This document shows positions 1-6,848 of a DNA stretch of 15,065 nt, piece by piece; position 1 is the first letter of the stretch, and the number at the start of each line of letters is the position of its first letter. The stretch is from NCBI GenBank assembly GCA_017643325.1, contig JAEPNS010000039.1:1-15065 (forward strand), read 5' to 3'. The translations under genes and the position numbers were made by a program. The stretch is from Alphaproteobacteria bacterium (GTDB taxonomy: Bacteria > Pseudomonadota > Alphaproteobacteria > UBA6615). The notes under the pieces are model-generated. The model saw only the letters and a program-made list of their open reading frames with translations. It was not told the DNA's origin and did no database searches.

Positions 1-238
1 CCGCGCGGCGCTGCAGCGTCAGCAGCGCAATCGCGACCCCGGCGCAGACCACGAAGACGGCGACGGTGATGTTCACCTGCAGCGCGAAGGCCAGCGCCAC
101 GCCGAGCAGTGCCGAGTGGGAGAGCGTGTCGCCGAAATAGGCCAGCCGCCGCCACACGATGAAGCAGCCGAGCGGCCCGGCAACGAGCGCAACCCCGATG
201 CCGGCGACCATCGCGCGGACGAAGAAATCATCCAGCAT
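1..238 (-). CDS. znuB: Zinc ABC transporter permease ZnuB (partial, 3' end outside window)
   Basis: N-terminal 79 residues of an ABC-3 family inner-membrane permease, the channel subunit of the high-affinity zinc importer ZnuABC. I translated it by hand from the minus strand; it begins MLDDFFVRAMVAGIGVALVA. A first hydrophobic segment (about residues 8-28) is followed by the conserved RRLAYFGDTLSHSALLGVAL signature (about 31-50), which is typical of ZnuB, and then a second hydrophobic stretch. The ATG at 236-238 lies inside the last codons of znuC, overlapping by 11 bp, so translation is probably coupled and both genes belong to one znuCB operon. The C-terminal two thirds lie beyond position 1. 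Zinc is assigned from the linked znuC, znuA and Zur boxes; the fragment alone shows only the ABC-3 family. Confidence 0.9.
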   Translation of the reverse strand, partial: MLDDFFVRAMVAGIGVALVAGPLGCFIVWRRLAYFGDTLSHSALLGVALAFALQVNITVAVFVVCAGVAIALLTLQRRA

Positions 239-1061
239 GGCGCTGCTCCGTTGTGCCGCCTTGCGCGTGGTGCCCGTCGTCCGGGTGGCAGTGATCTGTG
301 ATCGAGCCGTCGGCGTGGCGCACGGTCCCGTCGGGCAGGTGGGTGTGGTCGTGGGCATGCTCGTAGACCGCGAGCGCCGCGGCGGCGCGCGCGCCGAAGA
401 GCTGGCGGTATTCCGCGCTCTCCGCCACGGCGCGCGGCGTGCCCTGGCAGCAGATATGCCCGTCGAGGCAGACGACGCTGTCCGTCGAGGCCATCACGAC
501 ATGCAGGTCGTGGGAGATCATCAGGATACCGCAGTCGAGGATCTCGCGGATGTTCGAGATGAGCTCGTAGAGCGCGAGCTCGCCGGCGAAATCAACGCCC
601 TGCACCGGTTCGTCCAGCACCAGCAGGTCCGGCTTGCGCGCGATGGCGCGGGCGAGCAGGGCGCGCTGGAACTCGCCGCCGGACAGGTGCCGCACCTCGG
701 CCGTCGCGAGGTGCGCGATCCCGACCCGGTCGAGCGCCGCCGCGATCTCGCCCGGCGCGAGCCGGTTGGTGAGCGTCATGAAGCGCGCGACGGTGAGCGG
801 CAGGGTCCAGTCGATCGAGAGCGACTGCGGCACGTATCCGACCGTCAGGCCTTCGTTGCGCGTGGCCGCGCCCTCGTCGGGGGGCATCAGGCCGAGCGCG
901 ATCTTCGCCGTGGTGGACTTTCCGCCGCCGTTGGGGCCGATCAGCGTGACGATCTCGCCGCGGCTGACGTTCAGGTCGACGCCGCGCACCAGCCAGCGGC
1001 CGTCCCGGCGGATGCCGGCGTTCTCGAGCGTGACGAGGGGCGATGTGCGGGTGTCGAGCAT
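228..1061 (-). CDS. znuC: Zinc ABC transporter ATP-binding protein ZnuC
   Basis: ATPase subunit of the ZnuABC zinc importer, 277 aa from the chosen ATG at 1059-1061. Visible motifs: Walker A GPNGGGKST (42-50), Q-loop Gln79, signature LSGGE (126-130), Walker B LLVLDE (146-151) and switch His184. The C-terminal tail (about 234-276) is rich in His and Asp, a trait seen in many proteobacterial ZnuC proteins and probably a zinc-binding or sensing tail. The frame could also start at a GTG at 1080-1082, seven codons upstream. I rejected that because the GTG sits at the edge of a Zur-like operator and next to a candidate -10 (TATAAC on the minus strand, 1085-1090), which would place it upstream of the transcript start. 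Neither start has a clear ribosome-binding site. znuB overlaps the 3' end. Confidence 0.93.
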   Translation of the reverse strand: MLDTRTSPLVTLENAGIRRDGRWLVRGVDLNVSRGEIVTLIGPNGGGKSTTAKIALGLMPPDEGAATRNEGLTVGYVPQSLSIDWTLPLTVARFMTLTNRLAPGEIAAALDRVGIAHLATAEVRHLSGGEFQRALLARAIARKPDLLVLDEPVQGVDFAGELALYELISNIREILDCGILMISHDLHVVMASTDSVVCLDGHICCQGTPRAVAESAEYRQLFGARAAAALAVYEHAHDHTHLPDGTVRHADGSITDHCHPDDGHHAQGGTTEQRHAG

Positions 1062-1082
1062 GGGCGGGGCGGGTGTTGACAC

Positions 1083-1099
1083 ATGTTATATCATTACGC
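1083..1099. promoter_or_regulatory. Zur-box-like operator 1 (znuC-proximal)
   Basis: ATGTTATATCATTACGC matches the core of the proteobacterial Zur palindrome (ATGTTATAWTATAACAT) with a strong left half and a weaker right half. It lies in the divergent znuC/znuA spacer. It contains a possible minus-strand -10 for znuC (TATAAC, 1085-1090), where bound Zn-Zur would block polymerase. The consensus is known; the assignment is inference from sequence match and gene context. Confidence 0.72.
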
Positions 1100-1101
1100 A
1101 A

Positions 1102-1124
1102 GAAATGTTATGACATTACATTCC
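1102..1124. promoter_or_regulatory. Zur-box-like operator 2 (znuA-proximal)
   Basis: Its core ATGTTATGACATTACAT at 1105-1121 is flanked by GAA on the left and TCC on the right. Over 23 positions it matches 19 of the GAAATGTTATAWTATAACATTTC-type Zur consensus, so it is the better of the two boxes. It starts 22 bp after operator 1, about two helical turns, so two Zur dimers could sit on the same DNA face and repress znuC and znuA together. Confidence 0.82.
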
Positions 1125-1153
1125 TCAAGTCTGTGCCGCCGGAGCCTGCCAAG

Positions 1154-2227
1154 ATGCGCCCCCCGTACCTCCCGAAGTTGCTCGCTGCCCTCATCCTGTT
1201 CACGCCGGCCGCCGCCCATGCGGACGCGCCGAAGGTCGTGACGTCGATCAAACCGGTCCATTCGCTCGTCGCCGGCGTCATGCAGGGCGTCGGGGAGCCC
1301 GAACTCCTGATCGAGGGGTACGAGTCGCCGCACACCTACAGCCTGCGGCCGTCCGAGGCGCAGGCGCTCCAGGCCGCGGACGTGGTGTTCATCATCGATG
1401 AAAGCCTCGAAATCTTCCTCGAGAAGCCGCTGGAGACCCTGGCGGGTGATGCGCGGGTCGTCGCGCTGCTGGAGGCGCCGGGGGTCGAGCGCCTCGCGTT
1501 CCGCGAGGGCGGCGCGTTCGAGACGCATAGCCATGATGACGATGACCATGACGGGCACGGTCATGAGGAAGAGCATGCCCACAAGGAGGAGCATGCTCAC
1601 AACGACGACCACAATCACGACTACGACAAACATGGGCACAAGGACGGACACGCCCACGAGGATGAACACGACCACGACGATCATGCGGGCCATGACGAAC
1701 ACGGCGAGTTCGACCCGCACGCCTGGCTCGATCCGCGCAACGCCGATGCGATGGTGCGCGCGATCGCCGATGTGCTGGCCGAACTCGACCCGGGCCAGGC
1801 CGCGCGCTACCGCGCGAACGCCGCAGATATACTGGCCCGGCTTGAGGCGCTGGACGCGCAGCTCGAGGCGGAACTCCAGCCCGTGAAAGGGCGGCCGTTC
1901 GTGGCCTTCCACGATGCCTACCAGTACATGGAGCGCCGCTACGGCCTGAACGCGGTTGGGTCGATCACGGTCAGCCCGGAGGTCACCCCCGGCGCGCAGC
2001 GTGTCTCGGAGATCCGTGCCAAGCTGCAGGATGTCGGTGCCGCCTGCGTGTTCTCCGAACCGCAGTTTGCATCGAACCTCGTGGGCGTCGTGACCGAGGG
2101 GACGCGCGTGAACGGCGGTGTCCTCGATCCGCTCGGATCAGCCGTCCCGGCCGGGCCCGACCAGTACTTCACTCTCATGGGCGACATGGCCGACGCTTTC
2201 CGGACCTGCCTGTCGCCCCGTTCCTAA
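1154..2227 (+). CDS. znuA: Zinc ABC transporter substrate-binding protein ZnuA
   Basis: Periplasmic zinc-binding protein delivering Zn2+ to ZnuBC; 357 aa from ATG 1154, which has GGAG at 1141-1144 as a ribosome-binding site and begins a signal peptide (about 1-23, ending AAAHADA). Family metal ligands are visible: His60 (ESPHTYSLRP), His189 (FDPHAWLDP) and His253 (FHDAYQYME). Cys298 and Cys352 match the disulfide pair of enterobacterial ZnuA. A charged loop at about 125-183 is packed with His, Asp and Glu; this loop marks ZnuA as distinct from manganese-binding cluster A-I proteins and is thought to capture zinc. Codon use in the loop is less GC-rich than in its neighbours because His and Asp codons dominate. 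An upstream in-frame start at 1043 exists but would run through the Zur boxes and znuC, and is rejected. Confidence 0.96.
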   Translation: MRPPYLPKLLAALILFTPAAAHADAPKVVTSIKPVHSLVAGVMQGVGEPELLIEGYESPHTYSLRPSEAQALQAADVVFIIDESLEIFLEKPLETLAGDARVVALLEAPGVERLAFREGGAFETHSHDDDDHDGHGHEEEHAHKEEHAHNDDHNHDYDKHGHKDGHAHEDEHDHDDHAGHDEHGEFDPHAWLDPRNADAMVRAIADVLAELDPGQAARYRANAADILARLEALDAQLEAELQPVKGRPFVAFHDAYQYMERRYGLNAVGSITVSPEVTPGAQRVSEIRAKLQDVGAACVFSEPQFASNLVGVVTEGTRVNGGVLDPLGSAVPAGPDQYFTLMGDMADAFRTCLSPRS

Positions 2228-2245
2228 ACGCCCCGTTCCTAAACG
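2216..2245. repeat. Perfect 15-bp tandem duplication at the znuA stop codon
   Basis: The unit CCCCGTTCCTAAACG occurs twice back to back (2216-2230 and 2231-2245). The first copy holds the last znuA codons and its TAA stop. The second copy fills the whole space up to the stop codon of the converging permease gene (2246-2248). It looks like a recent slippage duplication; removing one copy would leave the two stop codons almost touching. Confidence 0.95.
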
Positions 2246-3169
2246 TCAGGAGCGTTGGCCACTCGCCTTTCGGTGCGGGCCGAACAGGCAGGCGAGCGCC
2301 ATGATCACGCCCGCCGTGACGGCGATCATCCCGGCCGCGCTGATCGCGTGCTCACCGCCGAGCCAGAGCGGCCCGTAGCCGGCGAGCACGTATCCCGAAA
2401 CCGCTGAAAGTGCCGCGAACACGACGCTCCACAACACCTGGCGTTCGAGCCGGTCGGTCATGAGGCGGGCGGCCGCCGGCGGACAGATGAACATGGCGAT
2501 CACGATGATCGAGCCGACCGCATCGAAGGCTGCGACAGCGGCGATGGCGGCGACCACGACCAGCGTGAAGCCGATCAGTGATGTCGGGAGGCCCACCGTC
2601 CGCGCGTAACCCTCGTCGAAGGTCGACAGTTTCAGCGGCCGCCAGAACACAAGCGTAAGCAGCGCGATCGCCGCCGCGACAAACGCGATCCGTGGAAGCT
2701 CGGCGGGCAGGCCGGCCAGCGCGGCAGGGTCGAGCAGGGCCGCCCATCCCGTGCCGTCGAGCCAGATCAGGCTCTCGAGGTTTCCGTAGAGCGCATGCTC
2801 GACATCCAGGTGGACGCCGCTGGTGTCGCTCTGTTCGAGGAGCAGCACGCCGAACGCGAACATCGACGTGAATACCACGCCCATCGCCGCGCCGGATTCG
2901 ATCCGGCCGACGCGGCGCACGGTCTCGATCAGGACCACCGCCACGATGGCCGCGCCCGCCGCGCCGATCATCATCGGCCAGGTCGACACCGCGCCGCTCA
3001 CAAGGAAACCGACGACGATGCCGGGCAGGACAACATGGCTGATGGCATCACCGATCAGCGCCTGACGCCGCAGGATGAGAAAGTTGCCGGGCAGGGCGCA
3101 CGCGATCGCGGACAGGACACCGATCACGAGCGGTGCCAGGCTGATCTGGATGAACTCCGCGCCGCTCAT
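2246..3169 (-). CDS. Metal (probably Mn) ABC transporter permease, TroD/SitD type
   Basis: Integral inner-membrane permease of the ABC-3 family, 307 aa, last gene of a four-gene importer operon. It has about eight hydrophobic segments. The family signature GDAISHVVLPG at 40-50 follows the first membrane helix; VEHALYGNLES at about 123-133 is typical of the second (TroD/MntD) permease of manganese/iron/zinc importers; the VGSIIVIAMFICPPAAARL stretch marks the conserved C-terminal half. Its ATG overlaps the stop of the upstream permease by four bases (ATGA on the minus strand), implying translational coupling. The two permeases probably form a heterodimeric channel. Manganese is inferred from the mntR gene and palindrome at the head of the operon; zinc or iron cannot be excluded from this protein. 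Confidence 0.93.
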   Translation of the reverse strand: MSGAEFIQISLAPLVIGVLSAIACALPGNFLILRRQALIGDAISHVVLPGIVVGFLVSGAVSTWPMMIGAAGAAIVAVVLIETVRRVGRIESGAAMGVVFTSMFAFGVLLLEQSDTSGVHLDVEHALYGNLESLIWLDGTGWAALLDPAALAGLPAELPRIAFVAAAIALLTLVFWRPLKLSTFDEGYARTVGLPTSLIGFTLVVVAAIAAVAAFDAVGSIIVIAMFICPPAAARLMTDRLERQVLWSVVFAALSAVSGYVLAGYGPLWLGGEHAISAAGMIAVTAGVIMALACLFGPHRKASGQRS

Positions 3170-4380
3170 GTGGCAGCCTCCTCGGGCGGGCCAAGGCGGG
3201 CGTCGATCTCCGCAATCTCGTCACGCGTGAGAACCTCCTCGATCGGCCTGAGCAGGTCGTGGCGATCGACGGCGGCTTCATCCTGGTGGGTCGCGCGCGC
3301 GACCTCCCAGCGCCGTTCGTCGCGGCGGGCGCGGGCGGCCTGCGCGCGCCCTGCGTCGGTCGCGACGCCATCGGTACGGATCAGGCCCTCGCGGCGGAGA
3401 AGGGCCAGCGTCGCCGGATCGAGTATTTCTTCCTCTCGTGCCAGCGCCAGCAGGCCCTGTCGCCGGCGGACACGCTGCCGGAACTGCCGCTGCCGCGCGA
3501 GCGCGGCGATGACGCCCCTGCGCGGGGCGAATGCCATCGACATGGCGAAGAGGCAAAAGCAGACGAGGACGATGATCGGACCGGTCGGGATGGCGGGGGC
3601 GGAGGCGGACAGGCCGGCGCCGAGAAACCCCGACACGCCGCCGACCACGCCCGCGATCCAGACGACATTGCGGGCCTTGTCGCTCCAGAACCGCGCGGCT
3701 GCGGGAGGAATGATCAGGAGCGCGACGATGAGGATCAGCCCGACCAGCTTGAGGCCGACCACGGTGATCGCCATCGCGAGCGCCATCATGACCAGGTCCG
3801 TCCTGTGAACCGAAATTCCGACCGATGTGGCAAAAGCGGGATCGAACGCCACCAGGGTCATCGGACGCCGCAACGCGATTACCAGCGCGAGGACGACCAG
3901 GCCGGCGACGGCCACGAAGATCGCATCCTGCAGCAGCATGCCCGCGGGCGCGCCCAGCAGGAAATCCTCGAGTCCGGCCTGTCGGCCGGACGACATGTTC
4001 TGGATCACGGTCAGGAGCACGATGCCGAGCCCGAAGAAGACCGAGAGCACCGCGCCGATGGCAGCGTCTTCGGCGAGACGGGTCTGCCGGGTGATCCATT
4101 GCACCACCAGCAGGCCGACCCAGGCGCTGACGGCCGAGCCTGCGACGAGGGCCGGGAGGTTGCGGCCGTCGCCGCCGAGCGCGACCAGCGCGATGAAGGC
4201 GAGGCCGACGCCCGGCAATGTCGCGTGGGCGACGGCGTCGGAGATCAGCGCGCGCCGGCGAAGGAAGATAAACGTGCCGGTGCTGCCCGCCGCGATTCCC
4301 AGCAGGGTCGTGCCGACGGCCACCAGCGCAGCGTTGTAGCCCGCACGGAAGGTGAGTGCCTCGATCAGGGTTTCCAGCAT
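3166..4380 (-). CDS. Metal ABC transporter permease, TroC/SitC type, with C-terminal DtxR-like domain
   Basis: 404 aa. Residues about 1-290 form an ABC-3 permease: RRRALISDAVAHATLPGVGL at 41-60, SGRQAGLEDFLLGAPAGML at 131-149 (a TroC-type signature) and ALLIIPPAAARF at 220-231. Residues about 295-404 are a soluble extension. It holds a shortened winged-helix remnant (LALLRREGLIRTDGVATDAG, 325-344), then a stretch resembling the DtxR metal-binding/dimerisation domain: DERRWEVARA, then RHDLLRPIEEVL and ending DARLGPP. Aligned with DtxR, the His98 and Glu105 equivalents appear kept (here about His374 and Glu381), but positions 102 and 106 are Arg and Glu. The layout recalls the chlamydial YtgCR permease-repressor fusion. 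Here the recognition-helix region looks too short for DNA binding, so a cytoplasmic sensing or regulatory role is a guess. It overlaps the next permease by 4 bp. Confidence 0.92.
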   Translation of the reverse strand: MLETLIEALTFRAGYNAALVAVGTTLLGIAAGSTGTFIFLRRRALISDAVAHATLPGVGLAFIALVALGGDGRNLPALVAGSAVSAWVGLLVVQWITRQTRLAEDAAIGAVLSVFFGLGIVLLTVIQNMSSGRQAGLEDFLLGAPAGMLLQDAIFVAVAGLVVLALVIALRRPMTLVAFDPAFATSVGISVHRTDLVMMALAMAITVVGLKLVGLILIVALLIIPPAAARFWSDKARNVVWIAGVVGGVSGFLGAGLSASAPAIPTGPIIVLVCFCLFAMSMAFAPRRGVIAALARQRQFRQRVRRRQGLLALAREEEILDPATLALLRREGLIRTDGVATDAGRAQAARARRDERRWEVARATHQDEAAVDRHDLLRPIEEVLTRDEIAEIDARLGPPEEAAT

Positions 4381-4401
4381 CGGCGGGAAACCGGGAGCCG
4401 G

Positions 4402-5226
4402 CTAGCCGGCGGCGAGGCGGAGCTGGTCGATGTGAACCGTGGCCAGCCGGCCGCCGTAGGTTTTCTGCAGGTTGTCCGCCGTAAACACCTGGGCGACAGG
4501 GCCCTCGGCGATTTTCCGGACGTTGAGCAACAGCACGTCATCGAAGTAGTCGGCCACTGTCGTCAGGTCGTGATGCACACAGACCACGGTGCGTTGCTCG
4601 TCGCGCAGCGCCTTCAGCACATCGATGATTGCCTTTTCGGTCGCCGCGTCGACACCGGCAAAGGGTTCGTCGAGCAGGTACAGGTCGGCATCCTGCGCCA
4701 GCGCGCGGGCCAGGAACACGCGCTGCTGCTGTCCACCGGACAGCTGCCCGATCTGGCGGTCCGCGAAGTCCTCCATGCCGACGCGCGCGAGGCAGGACCG
4801 GGCCGTGTCGAGGTGCTTCGTGCGCACGCGGCCCAGCAGGCCGAGCTGGCGGTAGAGGCCCATGAGGACGACGTCGATCACCCGGGTCGGGAACTCCCAG
4901 TCCACGCTCGCGCGCTGCGGCACGTAGGCGATCCTGTCTGCGGCGTGCTCCACCGGGATTCCGAACGCCGTGGCATGGCCGGACAGCCGGGGCACGATGC
5001 CCAGAGCGGCCTTGAGCAGCGTCGATTTGCCCGCCCCGTTGGGTCCGACGATCGCGGCCAGCCGGCCCTCGCCGAAGCTGGCATCGACCGAGAACACGGC
5101 GGGTTTCTGGCCGTAGGACACCGTCATCTCGCGGACCGCGAGCGCCGAGTCTGCCAGGCCGGCATCCCGGACGGGCTGTCCGTCGTTGGCTGCGAGCACG
5201 ATGTTCGGGAGGTCGGTCTGGGCCAT
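4402..5226 (-). CDS. Metal (probably Mn) ABC transporter ATP-binding protein, TroB/SitB type
   Basis: Cytoplasmic ATPase of the importer, 274 aa. Motifs: Walker A GPNGAGKST (61-69), Q-loop YVPQ with Gln104, signature LSGGQQQR (162-169), Walker B LYLLDE (182-187), switch His219 in VHHD. RASVDWEFP after the Q-loop is usual for Mn/Zn-type ATPases. Unlike ZnuC in this window it has no His-rich tail, which fits a non-zinc role. An N-terminal extension of about 28 residues precedes the domain, so a start somewhat downstream is possible. The first ATG was kept because it falls 6 bp after the stop of the binding-protein gene, with a GGGGAG purine run upstream. A 21-bp gap separates it from the permease gene. 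Confidence 0.93.
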   Translation of the reverse strand: MAQTDLPNIVLAANDGQPVRDAGLADSALAVREMTVSYGQKPAVFSVDASFGEGRLAAIVGPNGAGKSTLLKAALGIVPRLSGHATAFGIPVEHAADRIAYVPQRASVDWEFPTRVIDVVLMGLYRQLGLLGRVRTKHLDTARSCLARVGMEDFADRQIGQLSGGQQQRVFLARALAQDADLYLLDEPFAGVDAATEKAIIDVLKALRDEQRTVVCVHHDLTTVADYFDDVLLLNVRKIAEGPVAQVFTADNLQKTYGGRLATVHIDQLRLAAG

Positions 5227-5232
5227 ATCTCT

Positions 5233-6219
5233 CTAGCTCCCCGCCGCCAGCCGGTCCTGCATGCCGCGTGCGGGCGCGCTGCCGCCCAGCGCGCGGGCGA
5301 TGGTGGTGACGTTGTGGTCGATCATGCCGAGATAGGTCCCCTCATAGGTGCCGTCGGGGCCCATCGCGTCCGAGAACAGCTCGCCGCCGACGGTGACGCT
5401 GTGGCCGCGCGCCGCGGCCCCCTCGATCAGGGCGCGCACGTTCCGGTCGGACACGGAGGTTTCGACGAATACCGCCCCCACATTGCGGGTGACGAGCAGA
5501 TCGACGAGTTCCGCCACGCGGTTGAGCCCGGCCTCGCTCTCGGTCGAGATACCCTGGATCCCGATCACGTCGAAGCCATAGGCCGCGCCGAAATAGTTGA
5601 AGGCGTCGTGCGCTGTGACGAGCACCCGCTGATGCTCCGGGACGCTGGACAGGGCGGTGCGGGCGTAGGCAGCCAGTTCCCCGATCTGCGATATATGCGC
5701 GGCGGCATTGGCTTCGAAATCCGCGCGGCGCTCCGGTCGTGCCGCGATGAGCGCATCGCGCACCGCATTCACCACACCGACCCACATCTCGGGGTTCATC
5801 CAGACATGCGGATCGAACTGGTTTGCGTAGTCGTCATGGCCGAGGAGTGTGGTCCGCGGCAGCGCCTCGGCGACCGGGATCACGGTCCGGCGCTCGGCGA
5901 GGTCGAGCAGGAATTCTTCCAGCTGGGCTTCGAGGTAGAGCCCGTGCCAGAGCACGAGGTCCGCACGCGCCATGGCGGATATGTCTGTGCGGGTCTGGCG
6001 ATAGGCGTGCGGATCGACGCCGGGACCCATCAGGGCGCGCACGCGCACATGCTCGCCGCCGACCTGCCGCGCGGCGTCCGCGATCATTCCGGTCGTGGCG
6101 ACGATCTCGAGCGTGTCGGCCTCCGCCGACGCATGCGGACCCGTTGCATACATGCTTGCCGCAACAGCGATCGCAAGGGCGGCCAGCAGGCCGCGTCTTA
6201 GGAACCGGAATGCACGCAT
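5233..6219 (-). CDS. Metal ABC transporter substrate-binding protein, TroA/SitA type (probably Mn)
   Basis: Periplasmic cluster A-I binding protein, 328 aa, first gene of the importer operon. The signal sequence is at about 1-32 (MRAFRFLRRG start, hydrophobic core 11-24). Metal ligands expected from TroA are all visible: His71 (VDPHAY), His138 (FDPHVWMNP), His204 (VTAHDAFNYFG) and Asp284 (LFSDAMG). There is no His-rich loop, in contrast to the ZnuA encoded nearby, which argues for manganese or mixed specificity over dedicated zinc uptake. I chose the ATG at 6217-6219, with AAGG about 10 nt upstream. A TTG ten codons earlier (6247-6249) also opens the frame, but would add a charged, non-signal-like N-terminus close to the probable promoter. 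Transcription is likely repressed by MntR through the palindrome at 6264-6279. Confidence 0.94.
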   Translation of the reverse strand: MRAFRFLRRGLLAALAIAVAASMYATGPHASAEADTLEIVATTGMIADAARQVGGEHVRVRALMGPGVDPHAYRQTRTDISAMARADLVLWHGLYLEAQLEEFLLDLAERRTVIPVAEALPRTTLLGHDDYANQFDPHVWMNPEMWVGVVNAVRDALIAARPERRADFEANAAAHISQIGELAAYARTALSSVPEHQRVLVTAHDAFNYFGAAYGFDVIGIQGISTESEAGLNRVAELVDLLVTRNVGAVFVETSVSDRNVRALIEGAAARGHSVTVGGELFSDAMGPDGTYEGTYLGMIDHNVTTIARALGGSAPARGMQDRLAAGS

Positions 6220-6257
6220 GGCGTCTGCCTTCGAACGCTTTGCAATCAACCATTACA

Positions 6258-6263
6258 AATATA
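6258..6263 (-). promoter_or_regulatory. Candidate -10 element for the metal-importer operon
   Basis: On the minus strand this reads TATATT, five of six matches to the housekeeping -10. It lies directly beside the MntR-like palindrome, so the operator would occupy the -10/-35 spacer. The -35 region is poor (about 6281-6286, TGGTAT). Position and fit support it, but the call is tentative. Confidence 0.4.
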
Positions 6264-6279
6264 TTTAGCCTTGGCTAAA
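6264..6279. promoter_or_regulatory. Palindromic operator, probably MntR-binding
   Basis: TTTAGCC-TT-GGCTAAA is a perfect inverted repeat (7-bp arms, 2-bp spacer) set in AT-rich DNA in the divergent spacer between the metal-importer operon and mntR. TTAGCC/GGCTAA arms resemble DtxR-family operators. It probably controls the importer and perhaps mntR itself. The regulator is inferred from gene adjacency. Confidence 0.68.
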
Positions 6280-6350
6280 AATACCAGACCCTCCTAACCT
6301 TTTATGTGTCGGCATTGTCAACGCACCCCGTGCCCGCGCATATTCGCCCC

Positions 6351-6836
6351 ATGTCCGAAAATGACCGATCCGACAGCAAGCCCGGTGCGGCGCGCACCGA
6401 CGGCGCGGTGTCGGCACGCATGTCACCGGACCGGCAGGCGAGCCATTTCCGCCGTGCGCGGCTGGCCCGCGAAACCGAAATTGTCGAGGATTACGTCGAA
6501 CTGGTGGCGGACCTCATCGACGAGCAGGGCGAGGCACGCCTCGTCGACATTGCCCGTCGTCTCGGCGTGTCCGGCGCGACCGTGAACAAGATGATCGGCC
6601 GCCTGATCGAGATGGACCTGATCACCCGTGAGCCCTACCGGGCGATCTTCCTGACCGACAAGGGACGGGCGATGGCCGAAGCCTCGCGGGAGCGACACCA
6701 TATCGTGGTGGCGTTGCTGCGTGCTGTCGGGGTGGATGAGGAGAACGCCTGGGCCGATGCGGAAGGCATCGAGCACCATTGCAGCCCGGAGACGCTGAAT
6801 GCCTTCGCGCGCTTCCTCGACAAGCAACGGGACTGA
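6351..6836 (+). CDS. mntR: Manganese-responsive transcriptional regulator MntR (DtxR family)
   Basis: DNA-binding repressor of manganese uptake, 161 aa from ATG 6351. After a polar N-terminal extension (about 1-40, similar in kind to enterobacterial MntR) comes a winged helix-turn-helix (about 43-105, recognition helix near SGATVNKMIGRL) and a dimerisation/metal domain. All six MntR ligand positions are visible: Asp47 and Glu50 (EDYVELV), His116 (RERHHIV), and Glu138, Glu141 and His142 (DAEGIEHH). Asp in the first motif and Glu in DAEGIEHH separate MntR from iron-sensing DtxR/IdeR. The frame is also open from a GTG at 6306; the ATG was preferred because it gives the normal family length. Neither start has a good ribosome-binding site. 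Divergent from the importer operon and convergent with csrA, 6 bp away. Confidence 0.95.
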   Translation: MSENDRSDSKPGAARTDGAVSARMSPDRQASHFRRARLARETEIVEDYVELVADLIDEQGEARLVDIARRLGVSGATVNKMIGRLIEMDLITREPYRAIFLTDKGRAMAEASRERHHIVVALLRAVGVDEENAWADAEGIEHHCSPETLNAFARFLDKQRD

Positions 6837-6848
6837 GCGGACTCAGTC
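6831..6848. terminator. Hairpin spanning both stop codons of mntR and csrA
   Basis: GACTGA-GCGGAC-TCAGTC forms a perfect 6-bp stem with a 6-nt loop; CGG/CCG outside it can extend the stem across a small bulge. The left arm holds the mntR TGA and the right arm, on the other strand, the csrA TGA. It is symmetric, so it could act for both convergent transcripts. No U-tract follows on either strand, so intrinsic termination is uncertain. Confidence 0.4.

Noticed and set aside
1062..1082. GTG start at 1082 for znuC
   Set aside because: It would start at the edge of Zur operator 1 and beside its likely -10; the ATG at 1061 gives a normal N-terminus.
1520..1710. Repeat-like run of CAT/CAC/GAC codons in znuA
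   Set aside because: Explained by the His/Asp-rich metal loop of the protein; the units vary and it is not a separate DNA repeat.
3259..6201. Very long (980 aa) open frame on the plus strand
   Set aside because: It lies antisense to three well-supported transporter genes. Its composition (Arg, Asp, Gly, Ala, His rich) is that of a shadow frame in GC-rich DNA, with no domain or ribosome-binding site.
6220..6249. TTG start for the metal-binding protein
   Set aside because: It would precede the signal peptide with ten polar or charged residues, and lies next to the promoter; the ATG at 6219 has a ribosome-binding site.
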